64,000 nucleotides of DNA from Hypomesus transpacificus (lineage: Eukaryota > Chordata > Actinopteri > Osmeriformes > Osmeridae): positions 12,049,707 to 12,113,706 of the forward strand of contig NC_061072.1 of the NCBI RefSeq assembly GCF_021917145.1, given 5' to 3'. Below the pieces are notes generated by a model, which was not told the DNA's origin, searched no databases, and saw only the letters and a program-made list of their open reading frames with translations. Below are positions 13,703 to 27,600 of the stretch, piece by piece. Numbering within the stretch: the first letter of the stretch is position 1; each line of letters begins with the position of its first letter. Both the position numbers and the translations under genes were made by a program.

Positions 13703-16700
13703 CGTCATCTTACCCTGAGCTGTTCATGAGCTCCAGGATCTGTCTACTGAAGCCACACTTGGCAGCCTGGAGAGACACACATACACACATTCATGGAGGT
13801 GAGAATCCTAGCTAGCTGTCCCTTGATCCTCCAGAGATAAGGAGACTGAGGTTCTTGTTGAGACCATTTGATGTGGCACTGCTTCACTATTAGAGACAGC
13901 CTATTCAGCAACCACAAAGACCAGCTTGTCAAGGAGGATGGACCCTACAGTTCACTTCTTCTACTTAACAACTGTGTATAAACTGCAGGAACCGGGCAAA
14001 CTAAGCCATCCTTCAGCTTGCTCCAACTCAAACAGCCTTCAAAGCAACCACTTTCAAACTTGACTTTCAAGATACAATGCAGAGGGGAAAGCTGTATGAG
14101 AGAAGGAGGGGTGGAGAGAGAGGGAGGAAAAGGAGGGGTGGAGAGAGGGAGGAGAAGGAGGGGTGGAGAGAGGGGAAGCATGGGTGTAGAGACAGGGAGT
14201 GGAGGGGAGGGGGGTGTGGAGAAGGGATGGGAGGGAGGGTAGAAACAATGGAAGGAGTGGGGTCGACTGATGTCGAGAGCAAGGGAGACAGAGGGAAGCT
14301 ATCATGGCAGAAGAGAGGGATAAAGGAGGGTGTGTGGATGTGAAAGAGAACGGGGGGGCGGGGGGGAGAGGAAAGAAAGAACTGTTCTCCAAGGAGTTGC
14401 ATTAGAGTTGTCAGAAGAGCTACTTTTATCTGTAACACTGAAAAATCAATAGTACTATGAAGTGGTAGGTGAGGGTCCTGGGGCTCTATTAGTGTGTAGT
14501 GTGTGTCGGTGCACGTGCACATGTGTGTGTGTGTGTGTGTGTGTGGGAGTGAATTATAACTCCTTATCAGCCTTCATAATGAATACACACACACCTCATA
14601 ACCCTCCATAACTAAATATACATACATATCGACATCCCTACATAACTAGACATGCATACTTCTTTATAACACTTTGTAACTAGACATACCTCCTTATTGC
14701 CCTTCATAAACAGCATGACTGGACTCCTGTTGATGATTGACTTCAACCTAGACAGGGTAATGAGAGTCAGTTATCTAGCTCATCGTGGTGTCTTGCACAT
14801 GTGCATGCATTCATGTGTGTGTGTGTTATACCTGTGCTCCAGGGAGACCGTTTTGGGGCAGGTGTTTTCTAGTTCTCCAGATTCAGCTAGTTCCTACAGT
14901 ACAGATAAAGAAACCATGAGGACTCTGTTCTCTGCTCCACCATACATCCTCTCTCTGACACACACACACACACACACACACAAGGATGCCTGGAAAGGGA
15001 TGAGGAGATGGACGGAGAGACAGGTGTAGAAGAGACCTGGACCTGGAGAGATATTACTATTACATGGACACAGTGAAGGGGTGGAGGAGAGCTTCTTCTT
15101 CTCGCTCTGGCTACCTTGATGATGTCAAGCCCCCCCATCAGCTCTCCGTTGACGTAGACCTGGGGATAGGTGGGCCAGTTGGATAAGGTCTTCAGACCCT
15201 GGCGCACATCCTCATCAGACAGGATGTCAAAGCTGCTGTACTGGATATTGTTCTCCTTCATGATCTGCACTATCTGTCTGCTGAAACCTGAAGACAGCAA
15301 GAGAGAAAGAAAGAAAGAAAGAGAGAGAAAGAAACGAGACGTAAAGAGACTTGTTCCTGTGTTGTCTGTGAGTGATGCTTACGGTCAAAAAACAAAGTAA
15401 ATCATGTTGATGTTCCACAAACACGCAGATCACATTCTCTTATGCAGGTAACCCCCCCCCCCCCTCTCTCTCTCTCTCTCTCTTCCCTCCTCCCTACCTC
15501 CACCCTTCCTCTGTCCCTAGTGTGTTTACCACAGCGAGGCTCCTGGGGCGACCCCTTCATGAAGAGCATGCACGGCGCAGCATTCATCAGCTTCTTCAGA
15601 CGTGTGTTCAAGTCCTCCTGGGGGGCCTCCCCCTGGGCCTCCGGGCCTCCCCCCGCCCCCACCGACAGACGCTGCACCTTCTTGGTCAGCTCAGGGGCGT
15701 GAGCTCCATCCAGCCTGTCCACCTTCTGACCACTCTGGCGGAACCCAGGGACAAACACCATCAGTGTGTGTATGGGTGTCAGATATGGATTCAGACAGAA
15801 TGTGTGTTTACGTGTGAGTGTGTGTGTGTGGGAGAGGGCGATGTTCTCCAAAAATACCTTAAAGAAAAGGATGGTGGGAACGGAGGTGACCTCATACTTC
15901 TCTGACACCTCCGGGACGGACTCAGCCTCCAGCTAGGAAAGGGGGAGACAGAGAGAGAGGAAGAGAGAGATAAACATGGACATAGAAACTCAGGCAACTG
16001 CTCTAATGTCTCTTGGTGCCTGCAGTAGTGAGGAGTTGAGATGAACTGAGACTGCCTCGGTTACCTTGACAAAGGTGGTGTGAGTGTGCTCCTTGGCCAG
16101 CTCTGCCATCACCTCATTCATCTGGGCACACTGGGGAGCCCATGATGCCTGGAAGTGCACCACTGACAGGCATCTGGATGGATAGATGCATTTTTAGATA
16201 GATAGATTTTTTCTGCTACCACATATAACCTGCTACAGCTTTCTGCATGGAACCCTAAATCAGTCAAATGTCAATCTTATCAAGGGTTGTCCCCAATTGG
16301 TTAACAACAGAACACAGGGCACAGTGAACGGTCCGGCACAACCCTGACTAGTTACAGCTAGCTAGATCAGCAGATTGCAAAGCAAGTATTCCACCAGCAT
16401 GAAGGCGATACAGAATGTACCCTCCACTGGAATCTCACGTGAACTTGTGAAGGTGAGGTGACACGAGTGACACACTGGCAATCGAATTCTGATAAGACAG
16501 CTAGCTAGCTGACTGTCACTTTTGATAGATGGCAGTAGTGTCAGTTATATGCTACGTCAGTAAAAATGCTATGTCAAGATATTTTGCTAGAGAGTAAACA
16601 ATAGTGTCGTTGGTATGATCCTTGAGCTTTGAAAAGTGCTTAGGTCTACTATTATTTATTGGTCACATTAATGGTAGATAACGCCTAACGTGAAAACAAT

Positions 16701-16925
16701 GTTAGCCAGCTAACGCGCTAGCATTTCTACTGTAGCGTTAGCTAACTAAATTAGGTAGACTGAGGTGTGACTGATACATAAGCTGCTCATATGAAGTATT
16801 GTAATATATATAGTTTTATTATTCAAACAATATTTACGGTGATGACAGTAAACGACATACTTGCCAGCCTTCGATAGCAAATCTTCAAATTTCTGCGAGG
16901 ATGTTGCCTCCACAAGGTTCGCCAT
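12643..16925 (-). CDS. glrx3: Glutaredoxin 3 (PICOT), complete, 11 coding exons
   Basis: Exons, in transcript order: 16925-16861, 16173-16065, 15932-15858, 15734-15530, 15287-15115, 14893-14832, 14747-14690, 13766-13714, 13633-13594, 13459-13367, 12693-12643. All have GT-AG introns and keep frame, giving 327 aa against 335 in human. The protein is a cytosolic monothiol glutaredoxin that binds a bridging [2Fe-2S] cluster with glutathione and BolA2, and serves iron trafficking and cytosolic Fe-S assembly. Visible domains are an N-terminal thioredoxin fold (about 1-115) with WAPQC at 33-37 in place of WCGPC, as in human. Two glutaredoxin domains follow, with CGFS at 151-154 and 253-256, each carrying the conserved WPTYPQVYV and GGLDIIK segments. 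The start is [10 protein letters not shown] in good context (A at -3, G at +4). The last exon ([16 protein letters not shown]) is more diverged than the rest. It lies head to head with the C10orf143-like gene. Confidence 0.95.
14095..14245. repeat. GGAGGGGTGGAGAGA-type purine-rich minisatellite
   Basis: Imperfect tandem purine-rich repeats in the glrx3 intron between coding exons 7 and 8. They generate several glycine/arginine-rich or serine/proline-rich open frames on both strands, none of which is a gene. Confidence 0.75.
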
Positions 16926-17402
16926 GTTTGCAGATAGTGTAGTCGTCGATCATCTACACATTACGTCTTCTGGATGTTAGCCACCAAGCTACATACCACC
17001 AGACAAAACTAATCGACGTCGATCTTAACGGACAGTGGGCTGGTCATGGGGGGGGATATGGCATATCTGGCAACCAGCTAGAGCAGAGGCAAACGAAAAT
17101 AACGCGGCTGCAAATGTCCTTGCTTTGGAAAGCACGTCTGGAGTATACCCTACTGTAGTGTAGAAGCTAGATACGCAATTAAAGTTTATTTTAACAATCA
17201 GTCTCATCGCGTGGCTAGTTTTTGTTTCATATTCACTGCTGCTGCCAAGTTTTTTGGCTCGACAGGGACCTAGCCTTGCTAGCTTGCTAAATACAGTACA
17301 GTAGCTAACCTTAAAGCACAGTAACCTTTCTTGTCGTACATGCTTCTTAATTAATTTGACGAAAGCTAGCTACATACAACTAATTGTAACTTAACTACAA
17401 AC
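16926..17402. promoter_or_regulatory. Putative bidirectional promoter between glrx3 and the C10orf143-like gene
   Basis: Only 477 bp separate the two divergent start codons, so both transcription starts must lie here or very close by. The interval holds a perfect 12-bp palindrome, ATCGACGTCGAT, at 17012-17023, with a central GACGTC core as in CRE-like sites. No clear TATA box is placed for either gene. The promoter role follows from geometry; the palindrome's function is inference. Confidence 0.7.
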
Positions 17403-18642
17403 ATGGAATATATGACAGCAATTCAGAAGAAGAGACGCCACGAAGGAGACCTTGAGAAGTGGAACGCCTGCCAAGCGGTAAAGTCAAATTAATGTCAGGG
17501 TTAGAGTCAGCCATTGGTTTGTAAGTAGTCGTGGAAGGGCTCGGCAAGATGTATACTGACTGTTCCTAATAGGTCATGTGTTTTCTGATTACTATCCAGC
17601 AAGGAAGCGATAGCTTAAGATCAAAGTGCCATGCTCGTGTCAACAATCAGCTCTGTTGTGATTATCAGAAGCGTGCGTGTGATGGAGTGGGAGATTACGC
17701 TCAGGTTGAATATGGCGCGGTAGCGGACTGCCCTATGGACACATGGGAGAGTGCAGTACACCAACAGGGAGCTACGAACGGCAATGGTGTTCTTCCTCTT
17801 CCTGATCCAACGGTAGGTCCCTACTTTTACACCTGGGATATCCTAATGTCCTCTTTCTTATTACTTTATGTTAGGTGTAAGACATGGCTGTTGCATCAAC
17901 TTAATGGTCTGAGATCCTACAATGTGGAGTTGAAACCAGACGGGAGTCAAGAAAGGATTTTGGGCCCTCATATCTACCTCCTGGATCACACTCTAGTATA
18001 GATAAGCATGGGTCAAATTTAGACATAGGCACACACAAGGACACTATCTTATCTCCAAGCAGGTTATGGCTGTTTTTCTGGGTGGGAGTGAAGTCACGTT
18101 AATGCAACAACAGTTTGTGTGTGTTGGACATTTAAGTCCTAGCTAGACATTATAAATGACTAAATTCTATATGAACAGAATTCATATTGTAGATTAGCCC
18201 ATGCAGTATATAATTTAGCCCATGCAGTAATGTATTTACATGAAGCACTGACTGAGAAGCTTGGCTAATGTCGATCCAGAAAAGAAGTGCAAGAAAACCT
18301 CCACACAGGCTGTTAGTCCAGTGTAGAGCCATATGTATGCGTTGGTGCCTCTGATCCTCTGTGTTTGTTGTGGTGTCCAGGCCAGCCGTCCATCCCAGTG
18401 CTGTCCACGCTGCTTGGCTGGCGAACCGGTGAGTTTGTCCTCTATTCTGCCTCGTCCCTCTGGCCTGAAGTATAGCCACACATGGGTGGGGGGACGGAGG
18501 GAGTTATATATGGGGACACAATGTAGATGGGTACAGAGATGGATAGAAATGCCCTGTCGTTTTTCTATGTAATCTGCATCAGTCTTCTTTTTGGGATTGT
18601 CCTATCTTTAAGGGTCACATCAACCACATCATGGGCTACTGA
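17403..18642 (+). CDS. c10orf143: C10orf143-like uncharacterised protein, complete, 4 exons, 121 aa
   Basis: Exons: 17403-17477, 17600-17812, 18381-18428, 18613-18642. Every junction is GT-AG and every exon is a whole number of codons (25, 71, 16 and 9 plus stop). The protein starts MEYMTAIQKKRRHEGDLEKW in good context and ends CCPRCLAGEPGHINHIMGY. As I recall it, the human C10orf143 protein ends with a closely similar CPRCIAGESGHFSH segment, and that gene also lies head to head with GLRX3 beside EBF3, so position and tail both support orthology. The C-x2-C-x6-H-x2-H spacing suggests a small zinc-binding knuckle, assembled from exons 3 and 4. The middle exon is rich in Cys, Asp and Gln and has no domain I recognise. 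Function is unknown. No signal peptide or membrane segment is seen. Confidence 0.82.
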
Positions 18643-21600
18643 CCAGCTAGACGAGGAGCTGGATACCTGGAGGAAGGGAAGGAGGAGGAGGATGAAGAAG
18701 GGGAGGTAGAGATATATTATAGATAAAAAGGCGAGGGTCCCAAGAAAACAAGATGGAGTAGATGGATGTGTGGGGGGGATTAATATAATTACTGCCTTGT
18801 ACACAGTGTTGCAACTTGCTCTGCAGTGTTAGAAATAATCATATTCACTTTTCTCAATGCTCATATTTAACAAATTGCTGGCAAGTCTGGCAATAATTGA
18901 TTAACATATAAGTTACTCAAATTCTTAGTAGTCCAGGAATCGGGCATAGTCAAGCAAATTTGCCTATGTGTACCAGGCATAAGGAGAACTAGTCGGGATG
19001 ATGTCCATCATGAGAGAAGGGAGGAAGCCATGTTTGTAGTTTACCACAGGGTGCCTTGTAAAGCCAGTACTGTGTCACTGTAAATTCCCCACAAGTGTAT
19101 TACTGTACCCTTTGGATTAAACATGTTTATACACACACAGGGACACATAAGAAGGGCTACTAAAAGTAGGCTGTGTGTGCAACCTCATAAAACGTTATAT
19201 TTGTTCATGTAGATGTCTCTACTGTGTACTCTACAGTAAGATCTGCAGCCTTCCCAGGGAAGGGACCTGGGCTTTGGTTTATGTAATAACACTGTTCTGA
19301 ATATATATCTATGGTTAGATATATATCAGGGAAACGTAGGCCTAAATGAATAGGCCTACATGTACTGTAGAAACTGTCTGCTCCAGTCTCATTACTTGAC
19401 AAACAAAAAACAGTAAATCATGTAAAAATCCTTTTCATTTCTTTGGAAATGAAATGAGTGAAAATTATTTTCACATAAAATAATGATCTTTTGAATTGAT
19501 GATTTGTACGCAAGATTTTTGGTGAAAGAAATATTATATTTTTTCTAACTCTAGTTAATTTCAATGACAACAATGTATTGTACGTAATGGCCAAACAGAA
19601 TGCTGATGATGGGAATTGAACTATGTCTTTTCACAACAATATGGAACTGTTTGTGTGTGAGATCTCTGAATGAACACGTAGCCTGAATACGCAGACCTCC
19701 AAGTCCTATGTAAAACATAGTTGAATCTCCATTTGAAAAGTGAATTGCGGTCAGTCCTTTAAGTTTCCTTTGTTTTTAAGACATGAAAGGGGTATCAGGT
19801 GTGTACGGTGGCTACGCTACGCCACGTACAACGAGTGAGAGTTGTGATTTCATGCTGAACTGGGTGTCCTTCTTTTCTGGTGTAATTTGCTGAATTGTTT
19901 CTTCAGTATCCCATGTTAAATTCATGTTATATTTGATCCGTCAGTATTTGTGAGTATATGTGGAATTTGAGTTCACCTTCATTTGCCTGGAACATCCTCC
20001 CTGCCAGTAGATTTGGTGTTTGTCCTCTTTGCCATGCAAGGCAATGTTCCTGAGCAGCAGTGCGTCTGTGCCATGAATGTTGAGTAAGGGCCCATTATTC
20101 TGTTGTATTCTGTGCCCATTAACTACCAACAGATAACGCTGTCTCAAAAAATATATTGTGACTTATTTTTAGTACTATAGAAGAACGGCCTTTGAATAAA
20201 TAATCTAAAAATGGATCTTCGCTCATCTTTGTTCACCCTGTATTCAGGAACGTGTGCTAAGTAGAGGAGTTGCATGTGTCAGTTCAGTCCTTGTCAAGAG
20301 TAACATGATTATAGAAACATGCCTGACCCTGTATAGACACCAGAGGGCAGCAGATACTCAATAATGAAAAATGATGCAAAACCACCACATACATTCCACA
20401 CAGATACATTGTTAGATCAATGCTTATGGTCAGCTATTGTATTAATCTGGAATTATAGCTACAACATAAATATCTTACTGCAGTTGTGCAGGGTTAATTG
20501 GGTTGTCCTGTAGCATTTTAAGTGTTTGGTCATTTACAAATAACCTAACTTGACAATACTGGAAATATCAGTGTGGCTGTTTTCTTCCTTGACCTAGGCT
20601 GTTCACAAGAGTCAAATTAAGACTTCCAAGTCTTCATTTTCCCACTCAATAGGTGCAGGGGGCTGAATGTGGAATATGTCTTCCATACAAGGACAGGGCA
20701 GCCATAGCAAGACATGCAGCAACAGAGATGAGAAGGCTGTCAGTCTAATCCTGACTTCAGGGACTCTGGGGAAAAAGAACCCCTGCTTTTCAATAATGTT
20801 AGACTATAAAGCTTATGACCTGCAGCAATATGCTACAAGTGTAAAGAGCTTAGGTGCTAATAAAGGCAAGAGCATACACCCCCAGCCTCATATACCAGGA
20901 TGAGCCCTGCTCCCCCCCAGAAGAGCCCTCCATAAGGCAAGTAATGAGGGGAGAGAGTGGGGTATGGAAGGAGGGGGGTGTAGCCACATTGACCGTTTTT
21001 ATGAGTGGGATACGGCTGTGAATTATTTTGATTTCCTTTGGGGGGCTATGGACAAGTGCACATCTGTTTATTTTGATGTTACCTTTTTGCCCCTTTTATA
21101 TTTCTCAGTCCTCTTGCTCTGTCAATGCAGAGCTCGCTGCAGCCCTGTCTGACATTTTCATAAGTGGCCATGTTGCCGTGGTCCTCCTGAGGGAGCCAGG
21201 CGGCTTGAATGGGTTTTCTGTGGAGGAGTGGCAGGTCAGGGAGCACTAGCAGCGAAAAAACCCCACTTGACTGTTTCTACAGCTATCAGCTGACTGAAGA
21301 AACACTGCAGCTCTCTTAACTTTTTTCTGCTTCTCTACCTCTCTCTCTCTCATTCTCTCTCTTCTCTCCCTTTCTGTCTCTCCCTTACTCTCTAGTATCC
21401 CCCACCCTCTCTCTTTCCACCTCGGTTTCTCTTGGTCTATCATTCTCATGCCTCCCGTCTCTCTCTTTCTCCTCCATGAATGTGTTCACGACCCTCCTGC
21501 ATTTTCACCCACTTTGTTTACAGCTCTTTGATCCGCTATATTGCAGTTAATGTTACAGCCGTGCAATGCAAGCCGAACCGCTGCCCATTGTGTCCTTTGG

Positions 21601-24600
21601 CAACTCTATACCCGTGGAGACCGCACTGGTCCACCCGCAAACGAAGTCCCTCCTCACCGGCAGACCTCCACAGATGGCAAACAAAAGCTCCAGCACAAAG
21701 ACTCCGTCTGAGGCTGTGTTTAAAGGTAGCATGTTGAACTCACTGGAAGCACTGCCCATCTACCGATGTTCAGAGTTGAGAAAGTGAATGACACGGTAGG
21801 CCTACAGTACATGCCACATGCCATCACAGTGGTTACATGGTATGAGAAAGAACCATAAGGTTTCAGGTGAAGCTCTTTTCAGCTCTGAAATGCACTGTTT
21901 GAATTGTATAAACTGTTGAATTGTACTGTTTCTGGAACTTTATAGACCGGAAATGGCTCTGTATGTTTTTTTTCTTATTTAAAAAAATAGTTTGCTTCAA
22001 TATAGGCTTGGTGTGTTCAGGTTAGATACATACACTGTCCATGGAAATTGTCAGAAAGAGGCTGACACACACACACCCACACACCCCTGAAAATGTAGGA
22101 GGTCAAGCCAACACAGACAGTTCACCTTAATTATAACTGTTTGTTTTCACATCTGTCAACACGTAATGGCATAAGACTGCAAAAGTCCTCATATCACACA
22201 CATTAACACTATCTCTCCTCGCTGTCTCCTTTTCACACACACACTCACACTCCGACACACACAACTGCTTCACATTCACACACGTACCAATTTATCCAAA
22301 TTTTATTTTTACCACACAAACCCTTTTCAGACACACGGTCTCACACACTAGCAGACACATGCTCTGTCTCTATCATTTACACGCTCCTGGGCACTGACAA
22401 AAGGAAATGAAAGAGCTTGTAAATGAGGAGCGAGGCTGTTGATCTCACATGTCGGATTGCACAGTTTAATTCCGACGTGTCTGCTCCTCCTCTCCAGCGG
22501 GCTCCCCAGCTGCCCAGCGACGATGCTCACGCCTGGCAGTGTCTATAGACGCATCAGCGTATGTTCCCCTTTTCTCTGGTCCTCTCGCTCTCTCGCTCTC
22601 TCATTCTCAGCCTTCACACGTTGGGATTGGCTCCTGTGGCCCTTGCTCTCTGTGGTTTGGACTGAGAGGGGCCTCTAACTATCTCTCTGTGGAGGATGTG
22701 TGGTTCCTTGGAGGGGTCGTTTGCACACCTGGAGATAGAACGTGATTTTTTCTTCTCCTTCTGTCATACAGGGCAACTTACAATGAAATAACAGACGCAT
22801 TTGTGTGACATATTTGTATTTTACACTTTATTTTACTCTTGAAATACAAACTATCTATTATTATGAAGCATTTATAATATCAGTTCTAAACATCTCCATC
22901 TTCAAGACTTGGCTCAGTTGCCATGCCGATTTTAATCAAACCACATAGGCTATGTAATGGAGCGTGGGCTAAGCGGTTTCATCGTTGTGCTGTTCTACTT
23001 TGTGGACAGCAGGTGGGGCACCGTCACCATGGATGGTGTCATTCTGGGGGACAAACGGGACCGTGAAACCGGGGACAGGATATACGGTCAGAAGAATAGC
23101 CGGGGGCTCTTGTTCTGCCGTTGCTCTGGATTCCAACCTTTTCTACCAGAAATCGGTGCCAATTCCTTGAACTTAAAACGGAAACAATTAATCAAATCAT
23201 CACAGGACTGTTTTAGTTGGATATAAAAGTAGGGTACAGGCCTATAAATGTTGGCCCACCTCTCAGCCTCATAATCTCATCTATCTCATGAACCTGATAT
23301 AAAACCTATTAGACTCACACCACCTCCGACTATTAAGCGAGCAGGTGCACCTCCTGGAATCTTTAATTATGGAAGTAAACTTCTTATTCAATGACACATT
23401 GACACTAGTCTTCCTTATTTGGTCTAGAAGGATGAGCAGTTGACCCGAACTCTCCATTCCGTCTCTATTTCCAGTGGGTGTTTTACATGTTAATTGTCTA
23501 GAATAGCTTTCCCTTTCTTTATTCATTTTTTGCTAGGCCTACTTCTCTCTTTCAGTATCGCCCGGGGCAGTGCCGCGGGCTCACCGCACAGCCTCTCACT
23601 CTCTTCATTTTAGTAACAGAATGAAAATGCAAATTATCTGGCAACCTGGGCCCTTGACATAGCTCACTATCTCACATGTTCGGAAGTGTTAATATAAAAG
23701 GCTTTTAATAGATTATTTCTTAACAATTATAATACTTTTATTTAGGCTTTATATTAATATCAATATGGCTACGACGTAACGACGCCATACGACTATAGCA
23801 TAGGCTATGAGTCGAATTTATTCTATCCTCAAACTCAGCTTTTAAAACAGAAAAACATGAAACACCACTGTCTCAATATTATTGACACAAGGTGTTACAT
23901 TAAACTAGGGTTAGGGGATCTTTATTTATTGCTTGACTTTTAAACAAGGGTTATTGCTGGCTATTTAAACCGGCATCTGGCGGTCAATAGGCTTGGTTAG
24001 GGTACACGTTGCATTTAACCTATGCAGTTCAGTCAATAATATCCTCAGTTAATAATATCTGAAACACACATTTGAGCTTCTTTTTCCAGACATTTTTGAG
24101 TAGGCTACTTTTAATTGAAGACCGATTTGTAGATATAGGACATCTGGACGGAATGAAATCTGACATCAATGTCCCAGCGGTTGTTCAAAATTCACAGTTG
24201 ATTAGTGCGATGCATGTTTAATTTAAGCCAATTACAATATCTAGAATTACCTAATCGAACCTTGTTCCTATAATGATGCCAGCTCCAGCATACTTTTTCC
24301 CCGTGAAACCTTTGAAACTGATATTTTGTTCATGAATCAAATCACAGCTGGGTGTTTTAGTTTTCTAAGATAAATGTAGCCCTCATGACATGCACTTTCT
24401 CTACAGTTGATCGTTTTAACGTAGGCCCTTTCACGCGTTTCAATCAATAGCCTTTTTTATGTGTATAGATTATGATGCCTAATTGTTTGACAAACATGTC
24501 AAACAAATGTAGCCAACTAAAACTACGTAAAATAGGTTGAATCTGAATAAGAAACCCTCATCTAAATAAAGAACAAACAAACAACCAAAAACGCTTATTA

Positions 24601-27600
24601 GCCTATGCTGTTTTTGTTTGTGTTGATGGATTGCCTAATCCCGTTTTCATATTTGTCAATTTATTTTTAACTGTTGCTATAGCATAGCCTACTCATAACA
24701 TACATTGGGTGGTAGCTAAGGGATTTGTCCCCCAATACTAATAATTAGGCCTATAGTTTACCCCCAAACTGGACCTCAAAACCTCAAGTTCAGGGCCACA
24801 TATTCAACTCCACAAAGGCAAGAGACTAATGCGTGGTCTTTAATGCGTGGTCTTAAGTTAGTCTCACTCAGAAATAAATGTGTATCTTATGTTGCCAAAA
24901 GGAGGCGCTCTTAATCAAATTTCACGGCCATATCAGACAGCGCAGAGGACGAAGGTTCAATCAGATGCAGGACTTCAACGAAATCCATCCAAGCACTTTA
25001 TTGTTACGGGCTAACCGGGTGAATGTTGCCAATTTGGTTCCTGCTTCATGTGTTAGCTTTTTTTTATTACTATTACATAGTCCTGGCTTAACATGAACCG
25101 TTCTGTTGTATTTAAAATATATGCTGGTTAAAAACCTAATCTGCGCAGCACACCCAACTCTGTAAATTGATGGGGTTCTAATTATGGGCCAAATAAACAA
25201 CGAACACGACTGATGGAATTTGATATTTATAAGTGAATGCGTATGGCTTGGAGTAAAATGAGCATGAACATATCAGCAGCCTAATACGAGTAAAAATAAT
25301 CTAAGCCTTTTTCATCAAAATCATATTTTCCTTCGCGCATCTCATTTTGAAAGTGGATTGTAAATTACTCTCATGCGGCGTGTGACAGTGAGCGGATGTT
25401 TCAACTTAATGTGCAATCTAACAATTAACGGTGTCATTTATTATCTGACGAGCAGGGCGTGGAAGAGGCCAATACCCGGGACTGTTTCAGTCTTTGATGC
25501 GCTCCGCTTTGACGCATGCAAAATATAAGCATAGGCCTAAGGCCTAAACCAAATAAACCTAGACTGCACGAAGTCAAGTTAGTCAGACTGTGTGAATCTC
25601 GTTTGTGCATGTTTGTATTGAACTGGCCATGTCTAACCGACCTATCTACATTTAGAAACGAATTGATAAACTCATTCTTGAAATCCTAATTCAGAAAAGA
25701 TTAGTTGAGAACAGCCTTTAAATCCCGGAGAATTCAAAGCCTTTTATTTCAAGTTGATATGAGTTGAACTTGAGAGCGCGCGCAACCCTATTGTCATGCA
25801 GCCCGAGCTTTTGAAGCAGATCACATTTTTCAGACGCACATGCTATTGACAGAAATGTCAAGAGATAAAAAACTATTATAATGTCTCAATTGGAACATTC
25901 CTGTATTCAAATTAATATCCCGAGATGTGGCTGTCAGTCATTTCTTTCAGGATTATGTATCAAACTATTTGAGAGTCTCCGACACTTCATATCCAAACTA
26001 GGCCTAGCTTTTTAAATCACATTGCCTGCTAACTGCTATGCTGAAAACAATAAGCCTATAAATACATATGGCTATTATACCGGCGAATTGGAAATCACTT
26101 CGCCCACGTCCTTCCCTCTCTCTCTCTTCCTCACTCTCACCGTCCTCTCCACAGTGTCAGTCGGTCCGGACTGCCATAACAACGTACGCAGCTGATAAAC
26201 CGATCGGAGATGAAAATGGGAGTGTGTGTATGTGTGTGTGCACATAGCCGGTATGATGTGGGGAGGACAGCTGGGCTGCGGCCATCTGACTGACTTTGCC
26301 TTGACATCTGGGGAACCCACTGGTGTGTGGCACGCGAATCGGTTGATGTCGCTATTTAAATGCAAATTTGTGGGGGGATCATTGAAGCCTCACCCCGTAA
26401 ATTCACACAAAAGGAACACTTCACACACAATAAGGAGGAGGGCTGTTTCTTCGGGAGGTCTTGGCAACACCAAGCAAATCTTATTCAAACCCACACACCT
26501 TCTGCATGGCTAACTCGGCTATTGTCCCGCTTGTACAGTCAGCACACTTCTGCAAATATGATCTAACATTACAACTAAATAGGCCCTACACACAAATGGC
26601 CTTAAGGCTTGCACAAGTATAGGGTATAGAAAATACACAAGCCTATATACGTCATGCATGCATTTATGACATACGTATAAACGTAAATTCTTCTTATTGA
26701 TATTTTTAGGAAAAAAATCTGTTTCTATTTTTTATTATCGTAACACTGTTATTTTTATCTTATTAAAGCAACGGATAGGTAATATTTAATAGACTTAACG
26801 TTGGTTTACAGCCAACAGTGCTCAGCAGAAACATATCACCGACGTGACTTGTCGAGGTCTGTGTAGGATATGGCTTATTCCTCTCTGTGTGTGCATCATA
26901 AAATAACGACAGTACACCATCATACATTAAGTTAAACTTGTAAAATTAAAATGGGCTTATACAGTAGCCTATATCTGAATAATATGCACGTTCGTGTGCA
27001 TAGCTATAACATTGGTTCCAAAGAGGGCAGAGGCTGTGGCACTCAAAGTAAAAGTTGTTGGCGAATTAGAGCACATTTTCCACGCCTTGGCTTGCGCAGC
27101 AGATGAGGGGAGGAAAATGAGGTGAAATAGATTCAGGCTCGCGCGGCGCCTGTTGTGACGAGCAGCTGATTCCTCCATTTCTGACCATCTGGCTGCTGAG
27201 CGCAGATTTGCATTCATTTTCGCCTAATATCCTCGAAAATAGAGGGGCAGCTGCATTTGTTGTCAAATAAGGTTTAAAACTCCTTTTAGGACGGGATCGT
27301 TACCTACGTGATGGGGTTGTCCAACTGCCCTACCCCCTTCCACTCAGCGGTGTCAGTTTTAACCGGATTTGCCCTAAAACCCCTAATTTGGTAATCAGAT
27401 TGCCATCGATATGCTGCGCAGTCTGTATTTAGTAATACAGAAGTGTGCTGTTTGTAGCATTTTAATCGGACAATTTGTCAACATTTGTGACAATTGTTAA
27501 AATAGAAATGTATCCAATATTATCCAACAATTAAGTGTTGAAGTTTTGATTTAAGGATATTTTTTGTTGTTTAAATTCCACATGCAGATTGGTGACATTG

